From assembly GCF_038397725.1 (NCBI RefSeq), contig NZ_CP151634.1:1364001-1428000 (forward strand): a stretch of DNA of 64,000 bases. Reading direction: 5' to 3'. How positions within the stretch are numbered: the first letter of the stretch is position 1; the number at the start of each line of letters is the position of its first letter. Below, piece after piece: positions 9,453-17,403 of the stretch. Both the position numbers and the translations under genes were made by a program. The notes below the pieces were generated by a model. The model did not search any database. It was given only the letters and a program-made list of their open reading frames with translations, and had not been told where the DNA came from. This stretch comes from Microbacterium sp. LWO13-1.2. Lineage in GTDB: Bacteria > Actinomycetota > Actinomycetes > Actinomycetales > Microbacteriaceae.

Positions 9453-10246
9453 CATCATCCGATTCGAAGCAAGACCGACCGCTGGACGGCTGGCGCGTAC
9501 TCGTGCCCCGTGGCGGGCCGTGGGGCGACGGCGTCGCCGCGAGTCTGCGCGCCCAGGGCGCGATTCCCGTCGTCGCGCCGCTCATCAACTTCGCGCCGAC
9601 CACGGACCAGGCGACGCTCGACCACGCCCTGGCGCAACTGGCGGCCGGCGAGTTCGACTGGCTCACGATCACCAGCGCGACGACGGTCGACGTGTTGTTC
9701 GCGCACCGGGCTGTCGTTCCGCGCTCCACGCGGATCGCCGCTGTCGGCGAGACCACCGCTGCCGCTCTTCAGGCGGTCGGCTACGAGGTCGACCTGGTGC
9801 CGGAGGACGACAACTCCGCCGAGGGCATGGCCGCGCAACTCATCGCTCTCGAGTCCGCGCCGCGCCGCATCCTGACCCTCCGCAGCGAGATCGCGAAGCC
9901 GGTGCTCAGCCGCTCGTTGATCGAGGCCGGGCACGACGTGCAGAGCGTCGTCGCCTATCGCACGGTGGGCGTCCCGGTCACGGAGCGCATCATGCGCGAT
10001 GTCGAGAACGGGCGCATCAACGCGATCCTGATCACCAGCGGCTCTGTGGCGGCGCAGGTTCGGGAGCAGTTCCCGGAGATCCCGGACAGCACGCTGCTCG
10101 CCGCGATCGGCCCCCGAACGGCGAACGACGCCCGCAAAGCGGGGCTGCCCATCTCGGTCGTCGCCGATCGTCAGACCGTCGACGCTCTCATCGACGCCGT
10201 CTCGCAGTTCACGCTTCCGCACGCGGCGGACGAGTTCGCGCCGTGA
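9449..10246 (+). CDS. hemD: Uroporphyrinogen-III synthase (HemD)
   Basis: HemD closes hydroxymethylbilane with inversion of ring D to make uroporphyrinogen III. The family is poorly conserved. The 265 residues show two Rossmann-like halves, with [17 protein letters not shown] at the start, [13 protein letters not shown] and [21 protein letters not shown] in the first half, and [12 protein letters not shown] then [15 protein letters not shown] in the second. Position between hemC and hemB with 4-base overlaps on both sides is strong support. No fused methyltransferase domain is present. Confidence 0.93.
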   Translation: MTSSDSKQDRPLDGWRVLVPRGGPWGDGVAASLRAQGAIPVVAPLINFAPTTDQATLDHALAQLAAGEFDWLTITSATTVDVLFAHRAVVPRSTRIAAVGETTAAALQAVGYEVDLVPEDDNSAEGMAAQLIALESAPRRILTLRSEIAKPVLSRSLIEAGHDVQSVVAYRTVGVPVTERIMRDVENGRINAILITSGSVAAQVREQFPEIPDSTLLAAIGPRTANDARKAGLPISVVADRQTVDALIDAVSQFTLPHAADEFAP

Positions 10247-11229
10247 GCTTTCCGGATGTTCGCCTGAGGCGGTTGCGACAGTCGCCCGCGGTTCGTTCCC
10301 TCGTTCGGGAGACCTCGCTCCGGCCGGGGCACCTCGTGCTTCCGATGTTCGTGCGCGAGGGACTTCACGAGCCGTCTCCGATCGGCTCGATGCCCGGTGT
10401 CCTGCAGCACTCGCTGGACTCGTTGCGCGCCGCTTCCGTCGAGGCTGCCGAAGCCGGTGTGGGCGGGGTCATGCTCTTCGGAGTGCCCGCCTCGCGTGAT
10501 GCGATCGGCTCCGGGGCGGATGACCCGGATGGCATCCTGAACATCGCGACCGCGGCTGTCGCGGCCGAGGTCGGCGACGCGCTCGTCGTGCAGACCGATC
10601 TGTGCCTCGACGAGTTCACGGATCACGGGCACTGCGGGGTTCTCGCATCCGACGGTTCGGTCGACAACGACGCCACGCTGGAGCGGTACACGGCGATGGC
10701 GATTGCCCAGGCTCGCGCGGGATCGCACCTGCTGGGCCTGTCCGGGATGATGGACGGACAGGTCGCCGTCATCCGCGCCGCTCTGGACGCCGAGGGCTTC
10801 GCGCAGACGTTGCTCCTGGCCTATGCCGCCAAGTACGCGAGCGCCTTCTACGGGCCGTTCCGCGAGGCCGTCGATTCGCAGCTGACGGGTGATCGTCGCA
10901 CGTACCAGCTCGACCCGGGCAACCGCCGGGAGGGCGTACGCGAGGCTGTCGTCGACGAGGCAGAGGGCGCAGACATCGTGATGGTCAAGCCGGCCATGGC
11001 GTTCCTCGATGTGCTGCGCGAAGTGCGTGACACGGTGAGCATTCCCGTCTGGGCGTACCAGGTCTCCGGCGAGTACGCCATGATCGAGGCGGCTGCGGCC
11101 AACGGCTGGATCGACCGCCGCGCGGCCGTGCTCGAGTCGTTGCTGTCGATCCGTCGCGCCGGCGCCGACGCCGTCCTCACCTACTGGGCGACCGAGGCCG
11201 CGCGCTGGCTGCGCGACGACGCTCGTTGA
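10243..11229 (+). CDS. hemB: Delta-aminolevulinic acid dehydratase (HemB)
   Basis: HemB condenses two aminolevulinates into porphobilinogen. The GTG at 10243, overlapping the hemD stop, gives 328 residues, the family length; the frame stays open far upstream but that part is hemD in another frame. The two Schiff-base lysines are K197 ([15 protein letters not shown]) and K249 (IVMVKPAM). The metal loop [14 protein letters not shown] keeps the first and last cysteine (121, 131) but has Asp in place of the middle cysteine of the zinc type, an intermediate form also usual in actinobacteria. Confidence 0.96.
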   Translation: MSFPDVRLRRLRQSPAVRSLVRETSLRPGHLVLPMFVREGLHEPSPIGSMPGVLQHSLDSLRAASVEAAEAGVGGVMLFGVPASRDAIGSGADDPDGILNIATAAVAAEVGDALVVQTDLCLDEFTDHGHCGVLASDGSVDNDATLERYTAMAIAQARAGSHLLGLSGMMDGQVAVIRAALDAEGFAQTLLLAYAAKYASAFYGPFREAVDSQLTGDRRTYQLDPGNRREGVREAVVDEAEGADIVMVKPAMAFLDVLREVRDTVSIPVWAYQVSGEYAMIEAAAANGWIDRRAAVLESLLSIRRAGADAVLTYWATEAARWLRDDAR

Positions 11230-11250
11230 ACGCTGCGGGGCCCCGGTCGT

Positions 11251-11282
11251 TGAGTGACACTTCGACTCGCTTCGCTCGCTCA
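11251..11282. repeat. Intergenic TGAGTGA...TCGCTCA palindromic element
   Basis: Imperfect inverted repeat with TTCGACTCGCTTCGCTCG inside, followed at 11290-11299 by the palindrome TCTCGCGAGA. Sequences of this CGAGCGAAGCGAGTCG type are frequent between genes in related actinobacteria by my recollection. It lies between hemB and hemL. Confidence 0.5.
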
Positions 11283-11332
11283 GCACAGGTCTCGCGAGAC
11301 GAAACGCGGCACACGAACATGAGGAAAATCAA

Positions 11333-12655
11333 ATGACCGACCGCAATGACGACCTGTTCTCCGCTGCCCGCGCTGTGATCCCCGGCGGTGTGAACTCGCC
11401 GGTTCGCGCGTACGGCTCGGTCGGCGGTACGCCGCGGTTCCTCGCCTCGGCGCGCGGGGCGACGGTGACGGATGCCGCGGGCAACGAGTACGTCGACCTC
11501 GTCGCGTCCTGGGGGCCGGCGCTCCTCGGCCACGCACATCCCGAGGTCGTCGCCGCCGTTCAGGATGCTGCGACGCGCGGTCTCTCCTTCGGCGCGCCGA
11601 CCGAGGGCGAGGTCGAACTCGCCGAGCTGATCGCCGGGCGCGTGCGGGTGGGCGATACCCGGCCCGTGGAGCGGGTGCGTCTCGTGTCGACCGGCACCGA
11701 AGCGACGATGACCGCGATCCGCCTGGCGCGCGGCGCCACCGGTCGCGATCTGCTGGTGAAGTTCGCTGGGCACTATCACGGCCACTCCGACGGGTTGCTC
11801 GCCGAGGCGGGTTCGGGCGTCGCGACGCTGGCGCTCCCGGGGTCGGCCGGTGTTCCCGCGCCGATCGCCGCGCAGACGCTTGTCATCTCCTATAACGACC
11901 CCGCTGCTCTTGAGGCTGTGTTCGCCGAGCATGGGCCGCGGATCGCCGCCGTGATCGTCGAGGCGTCTGCCGCGAACATGGGCGTCGTCGCTCCGCTTCC
12001 CGGGTTCAACCGGCTCATCGCCGATACCGTGCACGCACACGGAGCCCTGATGATCCTCGACGAGGTGCTCACCGGGTTCCGGGTGCACCCGGCGGGATTC
12101 TGGGGACTGCAGGTCGAGGGCGGCGAAGAGTTCGTCCCCGACATCATCACGTTCGGCAAGGTCGTCGGCGGCGGGATGCCGTTGGCCGCCCTCGGCGGCC
12201 GGGCGGAGATTATGGATCTGCTCGCCCCTCTTGGCCCGGTGTATCAGGCAGGCACGCTCTCCGGGAACCCGCTGTCGGTCGCCGCGGGGCTTGCGACGCT
12301 GCGGCTCGCGACTCCCGAGGTGTACGCGACGGTGGACGCCGCGGCCGCGCGCGTGGCGACGGCACTGGATGCCGCCTTGACCGACGCCGGTGTGACGCAC
12401 GCCGTCGCGAACGCGGGAAGCCTGTTCAACGCCGCGTTCCGGGCATCCGCGCCACGCGATTACGCCGAGGCGCAGGCGCAGGAGTCGTTCCGCTACGCGC
12501 CGTTCTTCCACGCGATGCGCGAGCAGGGGGTGGCGCTGCCCCCGAGCGTCTTCGAAGCCTGGTTCCTGACGGCCGCGCATGGCGACGAGGAGCTCCAGCG
12601 GATCGAGGCCGCGCTTCCGATCGCGGCGGCCGCTGCGGCATCCGCCACGCGCTGA
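11333..12655 (+). CDS. hemL: Glutamate-1-semialdehyde 2,1-aminomutase (HemL)
   Basis: HemL moves the amino group of glutamate-1-semialdehyde to make 5-aminolevulinate, using PLP. The 440 residues match the family. [11 protein letters not shown] is the N-terminal gate loop, [15 protein letters not shown] binds the PLP phosphate, LDEVLTGFR holds the ring-contact Asp (about 243) and K276 in [11 protein letters not shown] is the Schiff-base lysine. GAGGAAAA lies close upstream of the ATG. Unlike its neighbours it is 103 bases from hemB with a repeat in the gap, so it may have its own promoter. A strong terminator starts directly after its stop. Confidence 0.97.
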   Translation: MTDRNDDLFSAARAVIPGGVNSPVRAYGSVGGTPRFLASARGATVTDAAGNEYVDLVASWGPALLGHAHPEVVAAVQDAATRGLSFGAPTEGEVELAELIAGRVRVGDTRPVERVRLVSTGTEATMTAIRLARGATGRDLLVKFAGHYHGHSDGLLAEAGSGVATLALPGSAGVPAPIAAQTLVISYNDPAALEAVFAEHGPRIAAVIVEASAANMGVVAPLPGFNRLIADTVHAHGALMILDEVLTGFRVHPAGFWGLQVEGGEEFVPDIITFGKVVGGGMPLAALGGRAEIMDLLAPLGPVYQAGTLSGNPLSVAAGLATLRLATPEVYATVDAAAARVATALDAALTDAGVTHAVANAGSLFNAAFRASAPRDYAEAQAQESFRYAPFFHAMREQGVALPPSVFEAWFLTAAHGDEELQRIEAALPIAAAAAASATR

Positions 12656-12656
12656 G

Positions 12657-12697
12657 ACGAAAGCACCCCTGCGGCGATGCCGCAGGGGTGCTTTCGT
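12657..12697. terminator. Bidirectional terminator of hemL and the small peptide gene
   Basis: A 19-base-pair perfect stem with a 3-base loop begins two bases after the hemL stop. Read on the other strand it begins 11 bases after the stop of the 24-codon peptide gene, so it can end both transcripts. Confidence 0.85.
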
Positions 12698-12708
12698 GCA
12701 ACAGCGGA

Positions 12709-12783
12709 TCAGCCGCCGAGGCCGCCCAGCAGGGCGAGGAGCGTGTTGAGGAGAGAGGTGATGAGGCCGAGTACAGCGTCCAT
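12709..12783 (-). CDS. 24-residue hydrophobic Leu/Gly-rich peptide
   Basis: The product is MDAVLGLITSLLNTLLALL followed by GGLGG. It is 24 residues with one charge (Asp2), a leucine-rich helix and a glycine end. The ATG is preceded by AGAAGGAATG with GAAGGA about 9 bases away, a better ribosome site than most genes here, and an A-rich spacer. A terminator stands right behind the stop and a leader with two GC hairpins (GCGTCC-TCC-GGACGC and GGGC-TTC-GGCCC) lies upstream. These features suggest a real gene. It could be a membrane peptide, a secreted amphipathic peptide or a toxin-like small protein; I cannot name a family. Confidence 0.6.
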   Translation of the reverse strand: MDAVLGLITSLLNTLLALLGGLGG

Positions 12784-12861
12784 TTTTCATTCCTTCTTCT
12801 GGGGTGGGCCGAAGCCCGTTGGGGATAGCGTCCGGAGGACGCGACTCCACTTTGACCGTTT

Positions 12862-12871
12862 GGTATACCAG
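12862..12871. promoter_or_regulatory. TGGTATACCA palindrome upstream of the peptide gene
   Basis: A perfect 10-base palindrome of the kind bound by GntR/FadR-type regulators. On the minus strand it holds TATACC, which could be the -10 of the peptide gene with an approximately 80-base leader. No canonical -35 is seen. Confidence 0.35.
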
Positions 12872-13018
12872 AGTGCAAGAGTGACGTTCGGCCAAAACGA
12901 AGAGGACTTTCGTCTAGGCGGCGTCTCCGACCGCCTCCACGCGAGGATGGGTCAATCCGACAACCGGATCGTTGCCTTCCTGTGAACAAGTTGCAGCCAA
13001 CTCGCGGGAAGGCGCTGG

Positions 13019-13024
13019 CAGACT
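13019..13024 (+). promoter_or_regulatory. Possible -10 box, leaderless start at 13031
   Basis: CAGACT sits six bases before the ATG at 13031, matching the hemQ arrangement. Confidence 0.35.
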
Positions 13025-13030
13025 GGACTC

Positions 13031-13480
13031 ATGGTGACGTTGCTGCTGGATTCGACGCAACTGGAAGTTGTGCTCTCGCCGATCGAGCGTGCCGCGACCT
13101 TCCACAAGAAGAGTCTCCTCATTGCGCGGGACACCATCACCAAGGTGCAGCTCACCGATGACGCCTGGACATGGTTGCGTGGCGTGCCCAACCCCGGGAC
13201 GCACATCCCCGGTGTTCTCGCGGCCGGAAGCTGGAAAACCGCCGGCGCTGTCGACTTCGTTCTCATCCGCCGACGTCGACCGAGCGTCGTGATCGATCTC
13301 GAGGGCGATGAGCAGTACGGCAGGCTCATCCTCACGACGAGCCACGGACTCGCGCTGACCCAGGCGCTCCGACTGGATGTCTCGTCCGAACCTGCCGACG
13401 TCGAAGAGATCGTCTTGACCGCGCCCACGCCGACCAGCTCGGGTCGCCGGCGTCCGGTCATCCGCCCCCGGCCCGCCTGA
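13031..13480 (+). CDS. Conserved hypothetical protein, beta-rich
   Basis: A soluble 149-residue protein that I do not recognise with certainty. It reads as alternating short beta strands (TLLLDSTQLEVVLSP, SLLIARDTITKVQLT, GAVDFVLIRRRRPSVVIDL, GRLILTTSHGLALTQAL) with a basic proline-rich tail. The ordering resembles a bacterial PH-like domain, as in small actinobacterial PH proteins, but this is only a guess. There is no signal peptide or membrane segment. It is a single gene closed by a terminator and convergent with the ABC ATPase gene. Confidence 0.7.
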   Translation: MVTLLLDSTQLEVVLSPIERAATFHKKSLLIARDTITKVQLTDDAWTWLRGVPNPGTHIPGVLAAGSWKTAGAVDFVLIRRRRPSVVIDLEGDEQYGRLILTTSHGLALTQALRLDVSSEPADVEEIVLTAPTPTSSGRRRPVIRPRPA

Positions 13481-13500
13481 GCGGCACCACCCCTGACAGA

Positions 13501-13536
13501 AACGCCCTCCGGCACCCGAAAGGTGCGGAGGGCGTT
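13501..13536. terminator. Terminator between convergent genes
   Basis: AACGCCCTCCG(G)CACC pairs with GGTGCGGAGGGCGTT, one bulged base, loop CGAAA; the right arm ends in TT. It serves the hypothetical gene at 13031 and probably the ABC ATPase gene from the other side. Confidence 0.8.
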
Positions 13537-13556
13537 GTCACGTGACGTGAGGGCGC

Positions 13557-15887
13557 TCAGCCGTGGTGGTGGTGCTCGTCCCCATGGTGGTCGTGGTTCT
13601 GCTCGTGCTCGTGGCCATGCTCGCTGTGATGCTCGTCGCCCTGCTGAGCCGCGTCTGCGTCGTGATCGTTGTCGCCGGACTCGTTCGCGTCGTCTGCGGT
13701 CGGTTCGGCTTCCTGATCGGTCGACGACGAGGGCTCGTCGCCGGACGGCTCGCCCTCTGCTCTCGCGAGGGGAACCGTGTCGATGACGCCGGTCGGGGCG
13801 ACCGCCCAGTGCGCGCCGTCATCCTCGGATGAACCGTCATCGACGGATTCGTCCTCGGAGCTCGCGATCGCCTGATTCAGCGGGTAGTCCTTCGGCTCGT
13901 CTTCGAAGTACGCCCGTGCGGCTGCGGCGAGCATCGAGGACACGGCGGCGGAGCGCGGGTCGTCATCGTCGTGCTCTTCGGAGGTCGCTTCGTGGTCATC
14001 GCCGAGCGCCGCGAAGATCTCGATGCCCTCGTGCTCGTGCTCGTCGTCGTCGCTGTCGGCGGCGTCGCCCTCGGCAGCGACGACGTCACCCTCGGTCTCG
14101 ACGTCGCTCTCGGAGATCGTCTCCGAGGCCGGCGCGGCGCCTGCATCCTGGCTCGCGGCGTCTTCCTGTGCCGACTCTGCGTCGCCGTCCGCGGCAGTAT
14201 CGGTCGCTTCGGGGGTCGACTCATCGGACTCGATGACCGGAGAGAAGGCGGCCGTTGCCGCAGTCGCGGAGACCGGAGCCGCACCGAACAGGATGTCGTC
14301 GAAAGAGGGCTTCGGCGTCGAGGCTTCCTCGTCGTCCGACGCGTCGGTCTCAGTCCATCCGGCGACGCCGCCCTCGGCGGCAGCGGTCACAGGCTCGCCG
14401 TCGGACGCGACGGGCTCAGCGGCGGGTGCCGCGTGCCAATCGATGCCCGTCCCCGTCGCGGGCTCGGGCTCGGTCGCGTCGGAGTCGTCGGAGTCATCGG
14501 TCGCGTCGGAGTCCGCGTCGGTCGAAGCAACGTGCGCGTCGTCCTCGACCTCGGCTTCATCCGGACCGGCCTCGAACTCGACCTCGTCGGAAGCGAGGTC
14601 CTCAGAAGGGACATCAACCGGGGTGACAGCATCCCCGAACAGCCCGAGCGGGCCTTCCGGAGCCTCAGCGGCCGCGGTGTCCTCGGGTGCGGAGACTGGT
14701 GCGGGGTCGGCAGGGGCCTCATCCGCGACGGTCGCCCGGAACAAGCCGGCAGCGCCGGCAGTGACCACTCCGGCCGCGACCGGTGACGGCACCGGGGCGG
14801 AATCAGCGGCGGGCTCGGCGTCGGCAGCATCGGCCTCGTCAGCGTCAGCGTCAGCGTCAGTGTCGGCATCCGCGTCGACCGCGTCCGAACCCGGCTCCGC
14901 GCTCGCGGGACCGGCGACGGGCGCGACCGGCACCGTGCCGTTGCGCTCCTGATCGACCAGCTGCGAGGCCACCGCCTCGGCGCGCGGCTCGAGAGTGCCG
15001 CCGCGAACCAGGTCGATGAAGACGTCTTCGAGGGTCGGGCCGCGCTGCACGAGCGTGCTCAGCGCGATGCCGGCGGATGCGGCGACAGCGCCGACGGTGG
15101 CGGCGTCGCCGCCGCGTACGGTCAGGCCGGAACGGAGCACCTCCACGTCGAATCCGGCGGCAGAGAGCGCCGTGGTCAGGGCTGCGCGGTCATCGGCATC
15201 CACGACGACCGACCCGGCGGCCGGATCTGCGAGCTTCTCGATGCCGCTCGCCAGAACCAGCTGGCCCTTCGAGAGCACGAGTACGTTGTCGGCGACCTGC
15301 TCGACCTCGCTGAGCACATGCGAGGAGACCAGCACGGTGCGGCCCTCGTCGGCGAGGCGGCGCATCAGCAGGCGCATCCAGCGGATTCCCTCGGGGTCGA
15401 GTCCGTTCGCGGGCTCATCGAAGACGAGCGCTCCCGGGTCGCCGAGCAGAGCGGTCGCGACGTTCAGGCGCTGCCGCATGCCGAGCGAGTAGCCGCCGAG
15501 GCGGGTTTCGCCCTCGCCAGCGAGCCCGACCATCGTGAGCACCTCGTCGATGCGGGACAGCGGGATGCCGTTCGCCTTGGCGGCGATCGTGAGCTGGCGG
15601 TTCGCCGTGCGGCGCGGACGATACGGAGTCTCCTCCAGGACCGCGCCGATCGTGCGCAGCGGCTGGCGCAGTTCGGCGTAGGAGACCCCGCCGATCGTCG
15701 CGGTTCCGGAGGTCGCCCGCAGCTGACCCAGCAGGATCCGCAGCGTGGTCGTCTTCCCGGCGCCGTTCGGGCCGAGGAACGCGGTGACGACACCGGGCTC
15801 GACACGCGCGGAGAAGTCGGAGACCGCCGTCACATCATTGAAGCGCTTCGTCACGCGCGTGAACTCGAGCACCTGTCCTTCGGGCAT
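13557..15887 (-). CDS. ABC transporter ATP-binding protein with long acidic, His-ended tail
   Basis: The ATG at 15887 (GGAGAGG 6 bases upstream) gives 776 residues. Residues 1-305 are a complete ABC ATPase: Walker A GPNGAGKTT at 39-47, signature YSLGMRQR at 133-140, Walker B ALVFDEPANGLD at 153-164, then SSHVLSEVEQVADN. Such ATPases drive export-type permeases of the ABC-2 kind. About 460 further residues are low-complexity Ala/Asp/Glu/Ser/Thr sequence, ending in some 40 residues with 13 histidines (EHGHEHEQNHDHHGDEHHHHG is the core). The tail is disordered and may bind metal. No permease gene is beside it. Longer frames upstream cover the promoter and the next gene and are not real. Confidence 0.88.
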   Translation of the reverse strand: MPEGQVLEFTRVTKRFNDVTAVSDFSARVEPGVVTAFLGPNGAGKTTTLRILLGQLRATSGTATIGGVSYAELRQPLRTIGAVLEETPYRPRRTANRQLTIAAKANGIPLSRIDEVLTMVGLAGEGETRLGGYSLGMRQRLNVATALLGDPGALVFDEPANGLDPEGIRWMRLLMRRLADEGRTVLVSSHVLSEVEQVADNVLVLSKGQLVLASGIEKLADPAAGSVVVDADDRAALTTALSAAGFDVEVLRSGLTVRGGDAATVGAVAASAGIALSTLVQRGPTLEDVFIDLVRGGTLEPRAEAVASQLVDQERNGTVPVAPVAGPASAEPGSDAVDADADTDADADADEADAADAEPAADSAPVPSPVAAGVVTAGAAGLFRATVADEAPADPAPVSAPEDTAAAEAPEGPLGLFGDAVTPVDVPSEDLASDEVEFEAGPDEAEVEDDAHVASTDADSDATDDSDDSDATEPEPATGTGIDWHAAPAAEPVASDGEPVTAAAEGGVAGWTETDASDDEEASTPKPSFDDILFGAAPVSATAATAAFSPVIESDESTPEATDTAADGDAESAQEDAASQDAGAAPASETISESDVETEGDVVAAEGDAADSDDDEHEHEGIEIFAALGDDHEATSEEHDDDDPRSAAVSSMLAAAARAYFEDEPKDYPLNQAIASSEDESVDDGSSEDDGAHWAVAPTGVIDTVPLARAEGEPSGDEPSSSTDQEAEPTADDANESGDNDHDADAAQQGDEHHSEHGHEHEQNHDHHGDEHHHHG

Positions 15888-15986
15888 CCGCGACCTCTCC
15901 TTGCGTGAGCAGTTCCTCCCTATCCTGCCGGAAAATGCCGTCATTCCCTGCATTTTGCGCGCGAACCGACGGCCCTGCGATCGGAG

Positions 15987-15992
15987 TAGCCT
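15987..15992 (+). promoter_or_regulatory. -10 box TAGCCT before GTG at 16000
   Basis: TAGCCT lies seven bases before the GTG start, supporting a leaderless message and this choice of start. Confidence 0.45.
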
Positions 15993-15999
15993 GGCACGC

Positions 16000-17061
16000 G
16001 TGACCGAATCCGCAGCCGCACCCCGTGTCCTCGCCCGCACGGAAGGAGCACTCGGACGCCTCACTCTCAACCGCCCCGAGGCGATCAACGCGCTCGATCT
16101 CGGCATGATCGACCTCCTCGCCGACGCGCTGAACGCCTGGCGCGACGACACCGACGTGCAGATCGTCCTCATCGACGGGGCGGGTGAGCGCGGCCTGTGC
16201 GCAGGGGGCGATGTGCGCACCCTGCACGCGCAGATCGTGGCGGGGCACCCAGAGCGCACCGCGGAGTTCTTCCGCTCCGAGTACGCCCTCAACGCGCTGA
16301 TCGCGGAGTACCCGAAACCGGTGGTCGCCGTGGCCGACGGCGTCACCATGGGCGGCGGGATCGGCCTCGCCGGGCACGCCGCCATCCGCATCGTCACCGA
16401 GCGGTCGAAGCTGGCGATGCCGGAGACGCGGATCGGCTTCACACCGGACGTCGGCGGCACATGGCTGCTCGGCAGGGCGCCGGGGCGATTCGGCGAGTAC
16501 TTCGGACTCACCGGCAGCACCATGACCGGTGCGGACGCCATCTATCTGGGGTTCGCCGACCACTACGTGCCGACGGAGAACCTCGACGCGCTCCGTGAGG
16601 CGCTGGCGTATCGCGCCGATCCGACCGGTCCGAGCGAGATCGTCCTGCTGTTCGACGAGACGCCGGAACCTTCGACGCTTCCCGCCGACCGCGAGTGGAT
16701 CGACGAGGCGTTCTCGGCGCCGACCGTCGCCGACATCATCGAGCGGCTGCGCGCACAGGGGACTCCGGATGCTGCGGCCATCGCCGACCTTCTCGAGGAT
16801 CTCTCACCGACCGCACTCACGGTGACCCTCGAAGCCGTACGGGAGGCGCGCGAACTGCCGGGCCTTCGCGCGGCACTCGAGGGGGAGTACCGCCGTGTGC
16901 TCTGGTTCGCCGAGCATCACCCCGACCTCGTCGAGGGCATCCGTGCGCAGCTGGTCGACAAGGACCGCAACCCGCGCTGGCAGCCCGCGTCGATCGCCGA
17001 GCTCGAAGCGGATGCCGGCGCCGGCGCCCGCGCCCACGTTCCGGCGCAGCCGCTGTTCTGA
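16000..17061 (+). CDS. Enoyl-CoA hydratase/isomerase family, 3-hydroxyisobutyryl-CoA hydrolase-like
   Basis: The GTG at 16000 gives 353 residues, the length of 3-hydroxyisobutyryl-CoA hydrolases (valine breakdown), rather than the 260 of plain hydratases. The crotonase oxyanion loops are RGLCAGGDVR (64-73) and GVTMGGGIGL (114-123). The acids used by the hydrolase are at E142 (MPETRIGF) and D150 (FTPDVGG). The C-terminal helical part, with SPTALTVTLEAVREAR and a late NPRWQP, is typical of the hydrolase clade. It is divergent from the ABC ATPase gene and monocistronic. Confidence 0.88.
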   Translation: MTESAAAPRVLARTEGALGRLTLNRPEAINALDLGMIDLLADALNAWRDDTDVQIVLIDGAGERGLCAGGDVRTLHAQIVAGHPERTAEFFRSEYALNALIAEYPKPVVAVADGVTMGGGIGLAGHAAIRIVTERSKLAMPETRIGFTPDVGGTWLLGRAPGRFGEYFGLTGSTMTGADAIYLGFADHYVPTENLDALREALAYRADPTGPSEIVLLFDETPEPSTLPADREWIDEAFSAPTVADIIERLRAQGTPDAAAIADLLEDLSPTALTVTLEAVREARELPGLRAALEGEYRRVLWFAEHHPDLVEGIRAQLVDKDRNPRWQPASIAELEADAGAGARAHVPAQPLF

Positions 17062-17106
17062 CCCCGGTCACTGCCTGCGCGGCCCGCCGCCTCGATCGGG
17101 CGTACA

Positions 17107-17182
17107 ACTTGCATGACCACAGTGTCGAAACGGCGGCGGATCCGGCTGTTCGGCCCTGCAACCGTGCTTCGGTCATGCAAGT
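17107..17182. repeat. Inverted repeat ACTTGCATGACC with 52-base loop
   Basis: Twelve-base perfect arms at 17107-17118 and 17171-17182 flank 52 bases. It lies in the 342-base gap 17062-17403. The rest of this gap holds the palindrome at 17204-17225 and the leader of the exporter operon; I see no gene in it. Confidence 0.6.
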
Positions 17183-17203
17183 GGAACGCGGTTGGTGATC
17201 GGG

Positions 17204-17225
17204 AGCGGATGCCGCGGCATCCGCT
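17204..17225. terminator. 22-base palindrome, possible terminator
   Basis: AGCGGATGCCG and its exact complement meet without a loop, followed by CTTCTTC. It contains GGATGC/GCATCC and may end the hydrolase transcript. Confidence 0.4.
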
Positions 17226-17403
17226 TCTTCGTCTCGGTGCAGAAAATGAGCACCGGTCAGGGATTCGTTCGCTGTCAGCGAAGGTCCGCCTTAAGGGGGA
17301 TACGAATGTCCGACCTTCGTGGCAATCTTTGTTGTGGCCGATTGTCGGTCGGCATCCGCCTGCCGAGAAATCCGCCGTTCAACCCTCTCAAGGAAGTCCG
17401 CCT

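Noticed and set aside
9391..10242. Long open frame joined to hemB
   Set aside because: It is hemD in a shifted frame. The GTG at 10243 gives a HemB of standard length.
15888..16541. N-terminal extension of the ABC ATPase gene, 994 residues in all
   Set aside because: It overlaps the 3-hydroxyisobutyryl-CoA hydrolase gene on the other strand and its sequence is unlike a protein; the ATG at 15887 has a ribosome site.
17113..17403. 97-residue extension of the first exporter half
   Set aside because: It crosses an inverted repeat and a palindrome and has no membrane-domain sequence; the GTG at 17404 has a good ribosome site.
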